Position numbers and translations under genes: made by a program. A stretch of 64,000 nt of DNA, from the NCBI GenBank assembly GCA_963757155.1, contig CAVWQS010000009.1:62001-126000 (forward strand). Direction: 5' to 3'. Origin of the DNA: DASXQK01 sp963757155 (GTDB lineage Bacteria > Pseudomonadota > Alphaproteobacteria > Dongiales > Dongiaceae). The notes under the pieces are model-generated. The model searched no databases, was not told the origin of the DNA, and saw nothing but the letters and a program-made list of their open reading frames with translations. Positions within the stretch are counted from its first letter, which is position 1; each line of letters begins with the position of its first letter. Shown piece after piece: positions 8,499 through 16,870 of the stretch.

Positions 8499-9017
8499 TC
8501 AGAGCGGGAGCACGCCAATCGTAGTCAGCGCCGCAGCGAGGCCGCCGACAAGGACCCGCGAGGCGCGCTGTGGACTATGCTCTGACTCACGCATCGCCGC
8601 GATGCGGACCCGCGCGGCCGCCGTTTCGGCCGACATCGTCTCGCCGGAATGACAGAAACACACGATATTGTGAAGCTCCCTCTCGCTGATGCCGAAGAAG
8701 GCGGCAGCATCACCTATCGTGTCGCCGGCGAGGCCTTCGGCACGCAGCCGTGGATCGCTGAAAGCGACACTCAATGGCAAGTCATCGGCGCGCATTCCGG
8801 CCCGCTTGGCCGCCGGTGCGTATTCGATCTCAAACAGCGTCCTCAGACGCCGTCCACCCTCGCGCTCCAACGCCTCGACCCAAAGCTCCAGCCGCTCCCG
8901 CTTCGAGAGCGGACGGGCCTGGAGATAACTCGGCAGAATATCGGCAACATCACGGATCTGATCTCGATTCCTGTGTTCCATGAGATCCTCCAACAAGCTC
9001 GGCAGATCGACTGCCAT
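8499..9017 (-). CDS. Hypothetical protein
   Basis: The 172-residue protein is mostly helical and charged (LSKRERLELWVEALEREGGR), with a central FFGISERELHNIVCFCHSG containing two cysteines and a histidine that could bind a metal. It ends in a short hydrophobic tail (VLVGGLAAALTTIGVLPL) that could be a membrane anchor. It follows the PuuD-like gene's strand but is 213 bases upstream of it. I do not recognise the family and give no function. Confidence 0.55.
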   Translation of the reverse strand: MAVDLPSLLEDLMEHRNRDQIRDVADILPSYLQARPLSKRERLELWVEALEREGGRRLRTLFEIEYAPAAKRAGMRADDLPLSVAFSDPRLRAEGLAGDTIGDAAAFFGISERELHNIVCFCHSGETMSAETAAARVRIAAMRESEHSPQRASRVLVGGLAAALTTIGVLPL

Positions 9018-9233
9018 CTGCCCAAATTATACGCCTCGGACAATCCAGCGCGTAGCACTTTGAATAGGTTTTTGGGCCGATCCACGGCTGGAGACGGCGC
9101 AGCCTCGTGGCCTTCCCATGATCGCGCTCACAGGCCGCTCGAATCACCGGCGGCCGATCAGACCGGAGCCCGCCGCAGCGAGGCTCGGAAATTCCCTTCG
9201 TCGACCCGCCGAAGGGTTAGCGCGAACCTCCGG

Positions 9234-10139
9234 TCATGGAGCAGCGGGGAGGTCGACGAGCGCGTCTTCGAGACGGCGCGGTGCGATACCCAGTTCTCGT
9301 AGGCCCGGCATGCCCGATGCCGGCAATTTGTCATCCAGGAGGAGATCGACCTGGGCGACGGTGAGCGGCGCAGCCGGAAGAAACTCGAACAATCGGGCGA
9401 GTAAATGAGCCAGCGCAAATGGGATCGGAATGAACGCGGGTCGACGCCCCATGCGGGCTGCAACCAATTCCGTGATCTCCCGAAGCGTGTAAGCTTCCGC
9501 TCCCCCGAGTTCATAGATATGGCCCTCCGATCCCGGATTAAGGAGAGAGCGTAGCGCCGCCTCGGCAACGTCGCGCACATGGACCGGCTGCAACCTGGTC
9601 CACCCGCCACCGATCAGAGGAATGACGGGCGTCAATCGGATTATCTTCGCCAGGACATTAAGAAAAGCATCGTCGGGTCCAAACATGACGCTCGGACGCA
9701 GAATCGTGGCGCGGGGAAACGCCTGCTGTACAAGCAGGTCTCCACGGCCTCGGGCGCCGATATAGGGGGAGGTCGAGGCGGGATCCGCCCCGATCCCGGA
9801 GATATGAACAAGGCATTGTACGTTCTGCTGATGGCACGCTCTAGCAATGTTGCCCGCGCCACGCTCATGAATGTCTCTGTAGGTGATGCCGCCTTTCTCC
9901 GCATAGGCAGAAACAGCATTGACGACACCGTCCACACCGGCGATGGCGGCGCCGACCGCTGCCTCGTCGCGGACGTCCGCCGTCATCGATGTAATCTGTC
10001 CCCCGTCCGGGGCAGCATGGAAGATGGCTTGATCCCGATGACGCACCGCTATCCGAACGGCCACGCCTTCCCGAGAAAGACGCTCCGCGATGTGCCGACC
10101 CAGGAAGCCCGTTCCCCCAAAGACCGTCACCAATTTCAT
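9234..10139 (-). CDS. NAD(P)-binding protein of the atypical SDR / complex I NDUFA9-like family
   Basis: The N terminus has the Rossmann dinucleotide motif TVFGGTGFLGRHIAERL. It continues with VNAVSAYAEKG, the substrate-region HISGIGADPASTSPY and LRPSVMFGPDDAFLN, all typical of atypical short-chain dehydrogenases related to the NDUFA9 subunit. The canonical catalytic YxxxK is not evident, which is usual in this group, so it may bind NAD(P)H without dehydrogenase activity. The ATG at 10139 begins exactly at the conserved MKLVTVFGG. It lies 67 bases downstream of the UPF0182 gene on the same strand. Confidence 0.85.
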   Translation of the reverse strand: MKLVTVFGGTGFLGRHIAERLSREGVAVRIAVRHRDQAIFHAAPDGGQITSMTADVRDEAAVGAAIAGVDGVVNAVSAYAEKGGITYRDIHERGAGNIARACHQQNVQCLVHISGIGADPASTSPYIGARGRGDLLVQQAFPRATILRPSVMFGPDDAFLNVLAKIIRLTPVIPLIGGGWTRLQPVHVRDVAEAALRSLLNPGSEGHIYELGGAEAYTLREITELVAARMGRRPAFIPIPFALAHLLARLFEFLPAAPLTVAQVDLLLDDKLPASGMPGLRELGIAPRRLEDALVDLPAAP

Positions 10140-10206
10140 ATTGCCATGCCTATTCTCCGGGCGGCCGTCTCGCTTTCGGCAGGCAAGGCGCCAGGACAAA
10201 AAGTCA

Positions 10207-12955
10207 TCACTTCTCCAACAGTTTTTTCAACTGGTCCCATTCGCGCCCAAAGGCACTCCAGTCACCTTGCCGAAGTGCCTGGTCTGCCCTCGAGAATGCC
10301 TCACGCGCACCCGGAATCGCTGCTTCTGGAGTTCCGGTCGCTTCCTCTGATGGCGACGATCCCTGGCCGAAGAGGACTTGCAGAGCCTCGGCAAGACCCG
10401 ATCCCATCGCCACGCGCGTGCCATCGCTCACGATTACGCGCTTGAGCTGGGGGATATTGGTCCCTTCGGCCAGCATGAATACCGGCTCCACATAGAGAAA
10501 TGAGTGATCGATCGGGATAGCGAGCAAATTGCCGCGGATTACGTGCGAACCATGCTGGTCCCACAGGGTGAGCTGCCGGGATATCGTCGTGTCCTGATCT
10601 ATCATCGCTTCGATCTGGAGAGGACCCAGAACGAGGCTATCCTTCGACAGCTTGTAGACGATCACTTCGCCGTATCCCGGGAGATCCGATCGCGCCGCGA
10701 TCCACGCGATCATGTTGTCCCGATTGCTCGGCGTGACGGGCGTCATGAGCAGGAATTGCAGGCGATTTTCGCCTGGCAGCCTGATCAAGACATAGTAAGG
10801 TTCCATCTGAACTGTTTCGCCACCGTAACGCTCCTTGGGTGGTACCCAAACGTCCTCCCTGTTGTAGAACACCTGGGGGACGGTCATGTGATATGTGTTC
10901 AACTTATCCACCTGGATCTCGAACAGGTCCCGCGGGTAACGTAGGTGCTGACGCAGGCCCGCGGGGCATTTCGTCGATCGACAGGAACAGGTTCGGCATT
11001 GCCGCACGGTAGACACGCAATACGGGGTCGGTCGGGTCGATGACGTAGAAGCGCGCATCTCCGTCATAGGCATCGATCACGACCTTTACCGAATTGCGGA
11101 TATAGCTGATTCCGTCCTCCGTGGGCTCGGCATAGGGATATCCGTCAGCGACGGCATAGGCGTCCTGGATCCAATACAGCCCGCCCTGATCGACGACGAG
11201 ATAAGGATCGCGGTCATATCTGAGAAAGGGAGCAAGCGTCGTCACCCTCTCCTGGACAGACCGCAAGAATTGTATGCGGCTCTGCGGAGAGAGGTAGGCG
11301 GACAGCACAATGCTCGTGTCGAATTCGTAGAGAGAAAATAGCGCCTTCTTCCAAAAACTATCCAACAACACGCCACCGTGGCCGGTGTAGCTCGTGTAAG
11401 CATTCTGGTCTCCCTGCGGGTAATCAAACTCATTCACCCCGGTCGGCACGATCTGGTAGTTCGTCATCTCGAGGCCGTAGTAGATTTCGGGCCGTGCGAC
11501 AATCAGTCCGGGGCTACCCCTCGGTGGCAGGTCCTTGATGTTGAACACGGGTCCGCCCTGCTCATCCTTTTCGGCAGCCAAGCACATCGCAAGCCCATAG
11601 CCGTGGGTATACTGCAGGTGCCTGTTGACCCAGCCGCCGCTCTTCCCCGGTAGATCGGCCGACAATTCCCGTGCGGACAACATGACCTGGCGATAGTCGC
11701 CGTCGATGGAGTAACGGTCCACATTCACGGCGCTGAACGAGTAGTAGGTCCGGATTTGCTGAAGTTGCCGAAATGTCTGGCTCAACGGGCGATCATCCCA
11801 GATGCGGATATTCGCGATGGTCGCCTGGTTGCCCCGCAGCTGCTCAGGGTTGAGACCGGCTTCGATGGGATGAAATCTCACCCCAATCCTATCCAAACCA
11901 TAAGCCGCTCGGCTTGCGGCGATGCTGTAGCCGAGGAAGGGCGTTTCCAATTGGAGTTCATTAGGCTCCACCGTGAAGCGCTGAAAACCCCATGGAATCA
12001 CGATCAGACAGGCGATCAGGATGAGGAAATAGCCGCCGATGGCATAAAAGCTAAGAGTTGTTGCTTTCCGTGCGATCGTCCAAAGCAGCGCACCGATGAG
12101 GGCGAGGCCCGCCCCCATCGCTACCCACAGGCCGGGAAGCACGACACGGATGTCGGCATAGCCGGCGCCGAAGACGGCCCCGGAGGACTGGACGAGAAGA
12201 TCGTAGCGATCGAGATAGAAGCCCCAGATGCTGATTGCCAGCAGCAAAACGGCGTTGGCAATCAGATGGGCTAGAACCTTGCGATTGGCAGCGGCAAGGC
12301 TCCTGGCGGAGATCTGAACCGCGCCGGTCGCGTAATACGCAAATCCAAGGAGCAGAAGGCCAGCAAAGGTGAGTAGCTCCAGCCCACCCTGGACAAGATT
12401 GAGAAAGGGCAAGACGAATAGGTAGAAGCCGACGTCGCGATGAAAGATGGGGTCTGAGGTTCCAAACTGCTGAGACCACGCGAAGCGCAGCAGCCGGTCC
12501 CAATCGCTATAGTAAATGAGGCCGAAGATGGCCGCCGCCATCACCGACGCGAGAACGAAAGGTCGAGTCAATTGATGCCGTTGGGGGTGCGCTGCGTTGG
12601 CTCCTGGCTGCGTCGGCCAAGTCCGCAGGTTGCCTCCCTGAGCAGAGCTGCCGAGAACGCTCGAGAGATCAGCAAGCCGCCCCAGAACATGGAGATTGAA
12701 ATACGCGTATGTGAAGACGAGGCCGAAAGCCGCTGCGAACATCGCCAGTTTCGCAAGACGTAGCCGCCAGAAAACCTCTTCGTAGCCGAGGGATCGGAAC
12801 CAGAGCAGTTCTGCCGTCCAGTTGACCAGTGTCAACGGGACCACCAAGAGGACAGCAGCAAGCGCTACGACGCGTATGGGAAGCGGCCAGACGCGTTGTG
12901 CGGACCGCTGGAGAGGGGGTCCGCCAATTGCAGGTGCTGCTGGTCTTTCACTCAC
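10207..12955 (-). pseudogene. UPF0182 family integral membrane protein, split by a frameshift
   Basis: Two overlapping frames (12955-10904 and the part below about 10965 ending at 10207) together encode a protein of about 915 residues, the normal size of UPF0182 (COG1615). The N-terminal third has about seven membrane segments; the rest is a large soluble domain (FTVEPNELQLETPFL, TNYQIVPTGVNEFDYPQGD, NSVKVVIDAYDGDARFYV). Deleting one base from the GGGG run at 10963-10966 restores IDEMPAGLRQHLRYPRDLF, the family's conserved sequence. It may therefore be an intact gene with a sequence error. The start is a GTG without a clear ribosome binding site. The family's function is unknown. Confidence 0.85.
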
Positions 12956-13296
12956 ATCGCGGCACGCGGCTCATTGCAGCCGCCCAGCTGGACGCCAAAT
13001 GGAGTCATCTTGAATGTTAGTGACTGGATTGCTCGAATGCCATAGCCCATTGATCGAGCAACGCGGAGCTGGGGTTACGCGTGGGTTCGGCCTATAATCA
13101 ACTGGCGTCTGTATGACTCCTGACGCCAACTTCGGCGCCAGGACACGAGTTGCTGTGACGCGCTGGAGGCGAGTCTCCCCGCGGGGTACGGAGGGAAGGC
13201 GGCGTCATCTAACAGACCGCCGCTATGGCTACGTACAACCCCACCCATAAGAGCTTTTTATCAGCCAGCATCCTTTCTTATCTCAATCGACCGAAC
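12956..13296. other. Intergenic region between UPF0182 gene and mercury-type cluster
   Basis: Both flanking genes are on the minus strand, so this stretch holds the end of one transcript and the promoter of the other. A hairpin with arms TGGCGTC and GACGCCA lies near 13104-13128. No coding region or merA remnant is visible. Confidence 0.4.
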
Positions 13297-13512
13297 TCAG
13301 ACCCGGGCTTGTTGGCAACAAGCGCTCGCCTGCTGGACGGGCGGGCAAGCTACGGACCCATAGGAGCAGAAGACGCAGCAGTCGCCCGGTTTCGGTTGCA
13401 GCAGCATGCCGCAGCCGCCGCAGTCGTAGAAGAATTGGCAGGCGTCCGTCGGCATTCGCTCGGTCGCCTGGTGGCCGCAGTTCGGACAGGTAATGAGCGA
13501 GTGCACGATCAT
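13297..13512 (-). CDS. Small cysteine-rich GDCCVFCSYG protein of mer clusters
   Basis: The 71-residue protein has twelve cysteines, beginning with a zinc-ribbon-like CPNCGH and CGGCG and followed by the diagnostic GDCCVFCSYGSVACPP. Proteins with this GDCCVFCSYG sequence are commonly found next to merT and merP, where a role in binding or passing mercury or another thiophilic metal is presumed but not proven. Its ATG overlaps the merP stop codon (ATGA), so the two are translationally coupled. Confidence 0.8.
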   Translation of the reverse strand: MIVHSLITCPNCGHQATERMPTDACQFFYDCGGCGMLLQPKPGDCCVFCSYGSVACPPVQQASACCQQARV

Positions 13513-13805
13513 GGAATTACCCTGGATGGGAACCCGGCTTGCGTCGTCGCCGATGCCAACGCGTCAGGCGCCGTCTTCTGGTCATCATAGGTGACTATCG
13601 CGGTCTTCCGTTCGAATGATATGACCACCTTCTCGACGCCTGGAATCTTGGCGAGGCTCTGCTTCACGATATAGGGACAGGTGTCGCAGTACATATTCTC
13701 CACCGCGAGTGTTACGGTCCGCTCGGCGGCCGATGCAGCTGCGTTGGCGAGAACAATCATAGCGACACTCATCGAGGCAAGGATGCGCGTCATCGTCTTC
13801 TCCAT
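13509..13805 (-). CDS. merP: Periplasmic mercuric-ion binding protein MerP
   Basis: The protein has a signal peptide ending AAASA and a single heavy-metal-associated domain. The metal motif is NMYCDTCPYIVKQSL (Cys40, Cys43), a MYCxxCP variant of the usual GMTCxxC that is common in MerP. The remainder (GVEKVVISFERKTAIVTYDD) completes the ferredoxin-like fold. MerP binds Hg(II) in the periplasm and hands it to MerT. The start may be the ATG at 13805 or at 13793; both have purine-rich sites. It sits between merT and the small Cys-rich gene. Confidence 0.9.
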   Translation of the reverse strand: MEKTMTRILASMSVAMIVLANAAASAAERTVTLAVENMYCDTCPYIVKQSLAKIPGVEKVVISFERKTAIVTYDDQKTAPDALASATTQAGFPSRVIP

Positions 13806-13814
13806 CGTCCTCGA

Positions 13815-14213
13815 TCATGTCCCCAGCAGGGCTCGGGCGACAAAGGGAAACGCCATGGCCGACGCTACTAGGGCCGTGGCGGCCCAGAGCGCTAGCTTCA
13901 CGCCCCTCCTCGGCAGCGGGCGCGCGCAGACTTCGCCTTCAGCACAGGTGGCGCGGGGCTTCCGGTAGACCAGGTAGTACCCCGTCGCAAGGAAGACCAG
14001 CGTGGCTCCGATGAAGATGGGCTGGTAGGGCGCGAGGGCCGTCAGGTTACCGATCCAGGCACCGCTGATGCCGAGCGCGAAGAGCACGAGCGGCATGATG
14101 CAGCAGGACATCGTCGCGAGGGCGCCAAACACCCCGCCGGCGGCGATTAGCCCCATCTTGCCGCCGTCGACTTGTTCCGCCTCTCTGAATACAGCTTGGC
14201 TCTCTTGGGCCAT
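13815..14213 (-). CDS. merT: Mercuric-ion transport protein MerT
   Basis: The 132-residue membrane protein has three predicted helices. The first holds the vicinal pair Cys37-Cys38 (ATMSCCIMPLVLFALG), and the loop after the second holds Cys90 and Cys96 (RATCAEGEVC), exactly the four cysteines expected of MerT. It moves Hg(II) from MerP across the inner membrane. GGAAGGA precedes the ATG at 14213. It is the first gene of the operon and is divergent from merR, with the operator between them. Confidence 0.92.
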   Translation of the reverse strand: MAQESQAVFREAEQVDGGKMGLIAAGGVFGALATMSCCIMPLVLFALGISGAWIGNLTALAPYQPIFIGATLVFLATGYYLVYRKPRATCAEGEVCARPLPRRGVKLALWAATALVASAMAFPFVARALLGT

Positions 14214-14254
14214 CGTTCCTTCCCTCTGCGCGGCGATCTGGATGGTAAGATGGG

Positions 14255-14273
14255 ACCTGTAGTCACTACAGGT
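14255..14273. promoter_or_regulatory. MerR-type operator in the merT promoter
   Basis: The perfect dyad ACCTGTAGTCACTACAGGT lies between the divergent merT and merR starts. On the minus strand TTGTAC lies just before it, and a weak -10 (CATCTT) follows after a 19-base spacer, the long spacing typical of MerR-controlled promoters. Confidence 0.8.
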
Positions 14274-14288
14274 ACAAGGGCTTCCGCA

Positions 14289-14717
14289 ATGTCCCCGATC
14301 ACGGTTCCGCGAGGCTCGGCCCTCACCATCGGTGCGCTTTCGAAGCGCACCGGGGTCAATATCGAGACCATCCGCTTCTACGAACGTGTTGGCATCCTGC
14401 CAAAGGCTCCGCGCAGCGCAGGCCGCCATCGCATCTACAACCAGGACCACTTGATGCGCCTAGGCTTTGTCCACCGTAGCCGAGAGCTTGGATTTTCACT
14501 CGACGAGGTGCGCGGATTGCTACAACTCGTTGACGGCGGCAGTTACACCTGTGCCGAGATCAAGGCGATCACGCTTGACCACCTTGCGGACATCCGTCGC
14601 AAGATCGCCGACCTTCGGCGCCTCGAGCAGACCCTAGCGGAGGTAGCCGGCAAATGCAGGGGCGGCAAGGTACCGGATTGCCCGGTGATTGACGCGCTCT
14701 TCGATTCCCGGCGCTGA
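14289..14717 (+). CDS. merR: Hg(II)-responsive MerR transcriptional regulator
   Basis: The 142-residue protein starts with the MerR helix-turn-helix (LTIGALSKRTGVNIETIRFYERVGILP) and continues with the dimerisation helix. The three cysteines that bind Hg(II) in MerR dimers are all in place: Cys88 (GSYTCAEI), Cys123 and Cys131 (GKCRGGKVPDCPVI). It should repress and, with Hg(II), activate the divergent merT promoter through the dyad at 14255-14273. The ATG at 14289 starts 15 bases after that dyad. Zinc or another metal as inducer is less likely given the cysteine set. Confidence 0.88.
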   Translation: MSPITVPRGSALTIGALSKRTGVNIETIRFYERVGILPKAPRSAGRHRIYNQDHLMRLGFVHRSRELGFSLDEVRGLLQLVDGGSYTCAEIKAITLDHLADIRRKIADLRRLEQTLAEVAGKCRGGKVPDCPVIDALFDSRR

Positions 14718-14790
14718 TCGTGCCGCGGCTCACCCATAGCCGCTTCATCTCGCGCATGGTTTCGTCCCGCCACCGGACTCTTCAGGCGGA

Positions 14791-14961
14791 TCACGTGTTT
14801 TCGGCTGCTGCGTCCCAAGGCGTCATGTCGTCGTCGTAGCACTTGCGCCAGGTCCAATCGGGGACGACATCGGAAATCGGATGGCACCTGCTGACGGCCT
14901 CCAGCCACTCGCGATAGCTCGCGCCATCCGACTTCCGCCGCTCGGTGGAAACTTTCCGCAT
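14791..14961 (-). CDS. 56-residue protein coupled to the HEPN gene
   Basis: A small open frame starts 11 bases after the stop codon of the Swt1-type HEPN gene. Its product begins MRKVSTERRKSDGASYREWL, contains aromatic residues (VVPDWTWRKCYDDDM) and ends DAAAENT. It is basic at the N terminus and acidic at the C terminus, with two cysteines. I know no family. Its position suggests co-transcription with the HEPN protein, and a partner or antitoxin role is possible but unproven. The ribosome binding site is weak. Confidence 0.5.
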   Translation of the reverse strand: MRKVSTERRKSDGASYREWLEAVSRCHPISDVVPDWTWRKCYDDDMTPWDAAAENT

Positions 14962-14972
14962 CGGCGCTCGAC

Positions 14973-15740
14973 CTAGTTCCGCGGCTTCTTCGTGCGGTAA
15001 TAGCGGTACGGCAGTTTGCCGCCGCCGACGCCCCGGCGCTCGACCAGTCCCCGGCGCATGAGCTTGTGCAGCTCGCCGTTGACCTGAGGCTGAGCAGCGA
15101 GCGGGCCCTTGACGATATGGGCCAGCTCGATTGCCGAATATCCGCCGTGCCGCTCGATGGTGTCGAGCAAGGCGTCGGCGGTTGTTTGCGATGTCAATTC
15201 GCTTCTCCTGTTCGGCGTCTCCTTTGGTATGCCGAGTTTTCTTTCCGTCATCTCCGGATTACCTGTGTGGCGGCTCGGCATCACGTCGGCAGAACTTCCT
15301 CTCGCTCTGACCATCTCAGCGACGGCAGCGGCCTTGACTTCCTCGGCAAGATCCAACGACGCCTGCTCAGCCCCTATCATCTTCAGTAGCCGACCTAGCG
15401 TGTCGGCATCCCGGTAGGTCTCGCTCGCGGGCAATGCCTCCGCAGAAAGATGCGCCCGCTTGTTGCGCACCGCCTGAAGTTCCTTTACCCAGCTCCGACC
15501 TTCGCGAGGCAGTCTCGTTGTTTGGGATAGTTCAAACCAGTTCTGGTCAAGCACTCTGAGGAGCGCAGCGAGATCGAGGTGCTGCAGCGTGCGCTGGCCT
15601 CGTTCCTCCATCACTCGTTGCTGTTGAGAGCTGAGGCGATCGTACACATGCTTCTGCCACCAATCGGCCGAAACCTCTGGGAGTTTGCCGGCCAGAAACC
15701 GCGCGAGCTCAACGGTTGCTATGCGCATTAGGTCGTTCAC
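14973..15740 (-). CDS. Swt1-type HEPN domain protein with C-terminal winged helix
   Basis: Residues 20-125 resemble the Swt1-like HEPN domain: DWWQKHVYDRLSSQQQ, LDLAALLRVLDQNWFEL, then AVRNKRAHLSAE. The last holds the Rx4H motif (Arg92, His97) that serves as ribonuclease active site in many HEPN proteins. A polar linker follows, and residues 185-250 look like a winged helix (LLDTIERHGGYSAIELAHIV, LMRRGLVERRG). HEPN proteins of this type are frequent in defence and stress modules. The start is a GTG at 15740 with GGAGG four to five bases upstream. A 56-residue gene follows immediately. Confidence 0.75.
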   Translation of the reverse strand: MNDLMRIATVELARFLAGKLPEVSADWWQKHVYDRLSSQQQRVMEERGQRTLQHLDLAALLRVLDQNWFELSQTTRLPREGRSWVKELQAVRNKRAHLSAEALPASETYRDADTLGRLLKMIGAEQASLDLAEEVKAAAVAEMVRARGSSADVMPSRHTGNPEMTERKLGIPKETPNRRSELTSQTTADALLDTIERHGGYSAIELAHIVKGPLAAQPQVNGELHKLMRRGLVERRGVGGGKLPYRYYRTKKPRN

Positions 15741-16072
15741 GTTTCCTCCACTGGTCCGTATGCAGCTCGACGCGGCATACCATGAGCACGAAACCTACGG
15801 CCAAAGGCTCGGCCATGGCGACCGTCACATTTATTTCTGGCGTGGCTACATAGGGGCTACTCCGGAGCGACCACCCGGCCAGCAGGATCTGGGGAGACCC
15901 CACAACCCATTGATTTTGTTGGTGCCCCGGACTGCAACCTGGACGCTTCGCAGAGCGGGGGCGGTCGCGGGCCATGGCTTAGACCATTTGGATCATGCTA
16001 AGAAATATCTGGTTTGTCGGCAAGCTGCCGGCCGGGCAAGTCTTGGCGCGACATCGCAGAGGGAACGCCGCC
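15741..16072. other. Intergenic region between divergent HEPN and dioxygenase genes
   Basis: This stretch holds divergent promoters. No protein or RNA gene is convincing. GAGGGAA near 16059 is the ribosome binding site for the following gene. Confidence 0.35.
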
Positions 16073-16870
16073 ATGCAACTGACCCCATCGCAGATCGAGC
16101 ACTTCCGGGAGGACGGCTTCCTCATTCTGCCCCGCCTCTTCACGCCGGCCGAGATCATGGTACTGCGCGAGGCCGCGGCTGCGGTCTTCGCTGAGGACGA
16201 CCCCGCCAACGTCCGCGAGAAGCTAAGCGGCGAGGTGCGCACCGCGATGGGGCTCCATCTCCGCCACGAAGTCTTCGCGCGGCTCGTGCGCCATCCTCAA
16301 TTCGTCCGGCCTGCGATGCAGCTCCTCGGCGACGACCGGCTCTACGTCCAGCAGGTCAAGATCAACACCAAAGCTGCGTTCGAGGGCGAGATCTGGCAGT
16401 GGCACTATGACTTCGCCACTCACCACGCCGAGGATGGCGTGCCAGAGCCGCTCGCCTTGAACCTCCACGTCTTCCTCGACGACGTCAGCGAGTTCAACGG
16501 GCCGCTCTACTTCATCTCCGGCTCTCACAAGCATGGGCCGAGCCCGACGCGGCTCGACACGACGACGACCAGTTACCCGCTCTGGGTCGTCGATCGCGAC
16601 ACAGTCGCGCGGCTCGCGACGGATCGCAGCCTCGTCTCGGCGACCGGCCCGGCCGGCACCGCGCTCATCTTCGGCGACTGCCTCGTCCACGGCTCGCCGC
16701 CCAATCTCTCGCCGTGGGACCGCCGGATCTTCTCGGTGATCCTCAACCCGATCGCCAACGCCTACACGAAAGCCCAGCGGCCGGACTACAAGCACCACCG
16801 CGACCTGACCCCCGTGGCGCCGCTCGCCGACGACTGCCTCGTCGCCACGCCGGCGGTCGCCGCTCAATGA
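16073..16870 (+). CDS. PhyH-family Fe(II)/2-oxoglutarate dioxygenase
   Basis: The 265-residue protein has the PhyH iron triad: His111 and Asp113 in WQWHYDF, and His206 in CLVHGSPPN, with Arg217 or Arg218 placed to bind 2-oxoglutarate. The segments HHAEDGVPEPLALNLHVF and NGPLYFISGSHKHG resemble ectoine and amino-acid hydroxylases more than phytanoyl-CoA enzymes. The next gene starts inside its stop codon (ATGA overlap) and encodes an SHMT relative, so a small amino acid or amine substrate is likely. The ATG at 16073 follows GAGGGAA; an upstream ATG at 15995 is less plausible. Confidence 0.85.
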   Translation: MQLTPSQIEHFREDGFLILPRLFTPAEIMVLREAAAAVFAEDDPANVREKLSGEVRTAMGLHLRHEVFARLVRHPQFVRPAMQLLGDDRLYVQQVKINTKAAFEGEIWQWHYDFATHHAEDGVPEPLALNLHVFLDDVSEFNGPLYFISGSHKHGPSPTRLDTTTTSYPLWVVDRDTVARLATDRSLVSATGPAGTALIFGDCLVHGSPPNLSPWDRRIFSVILNPIANAYTKAQRPDYKHHRDLTPVAPLADDCLVATPAVAAQ

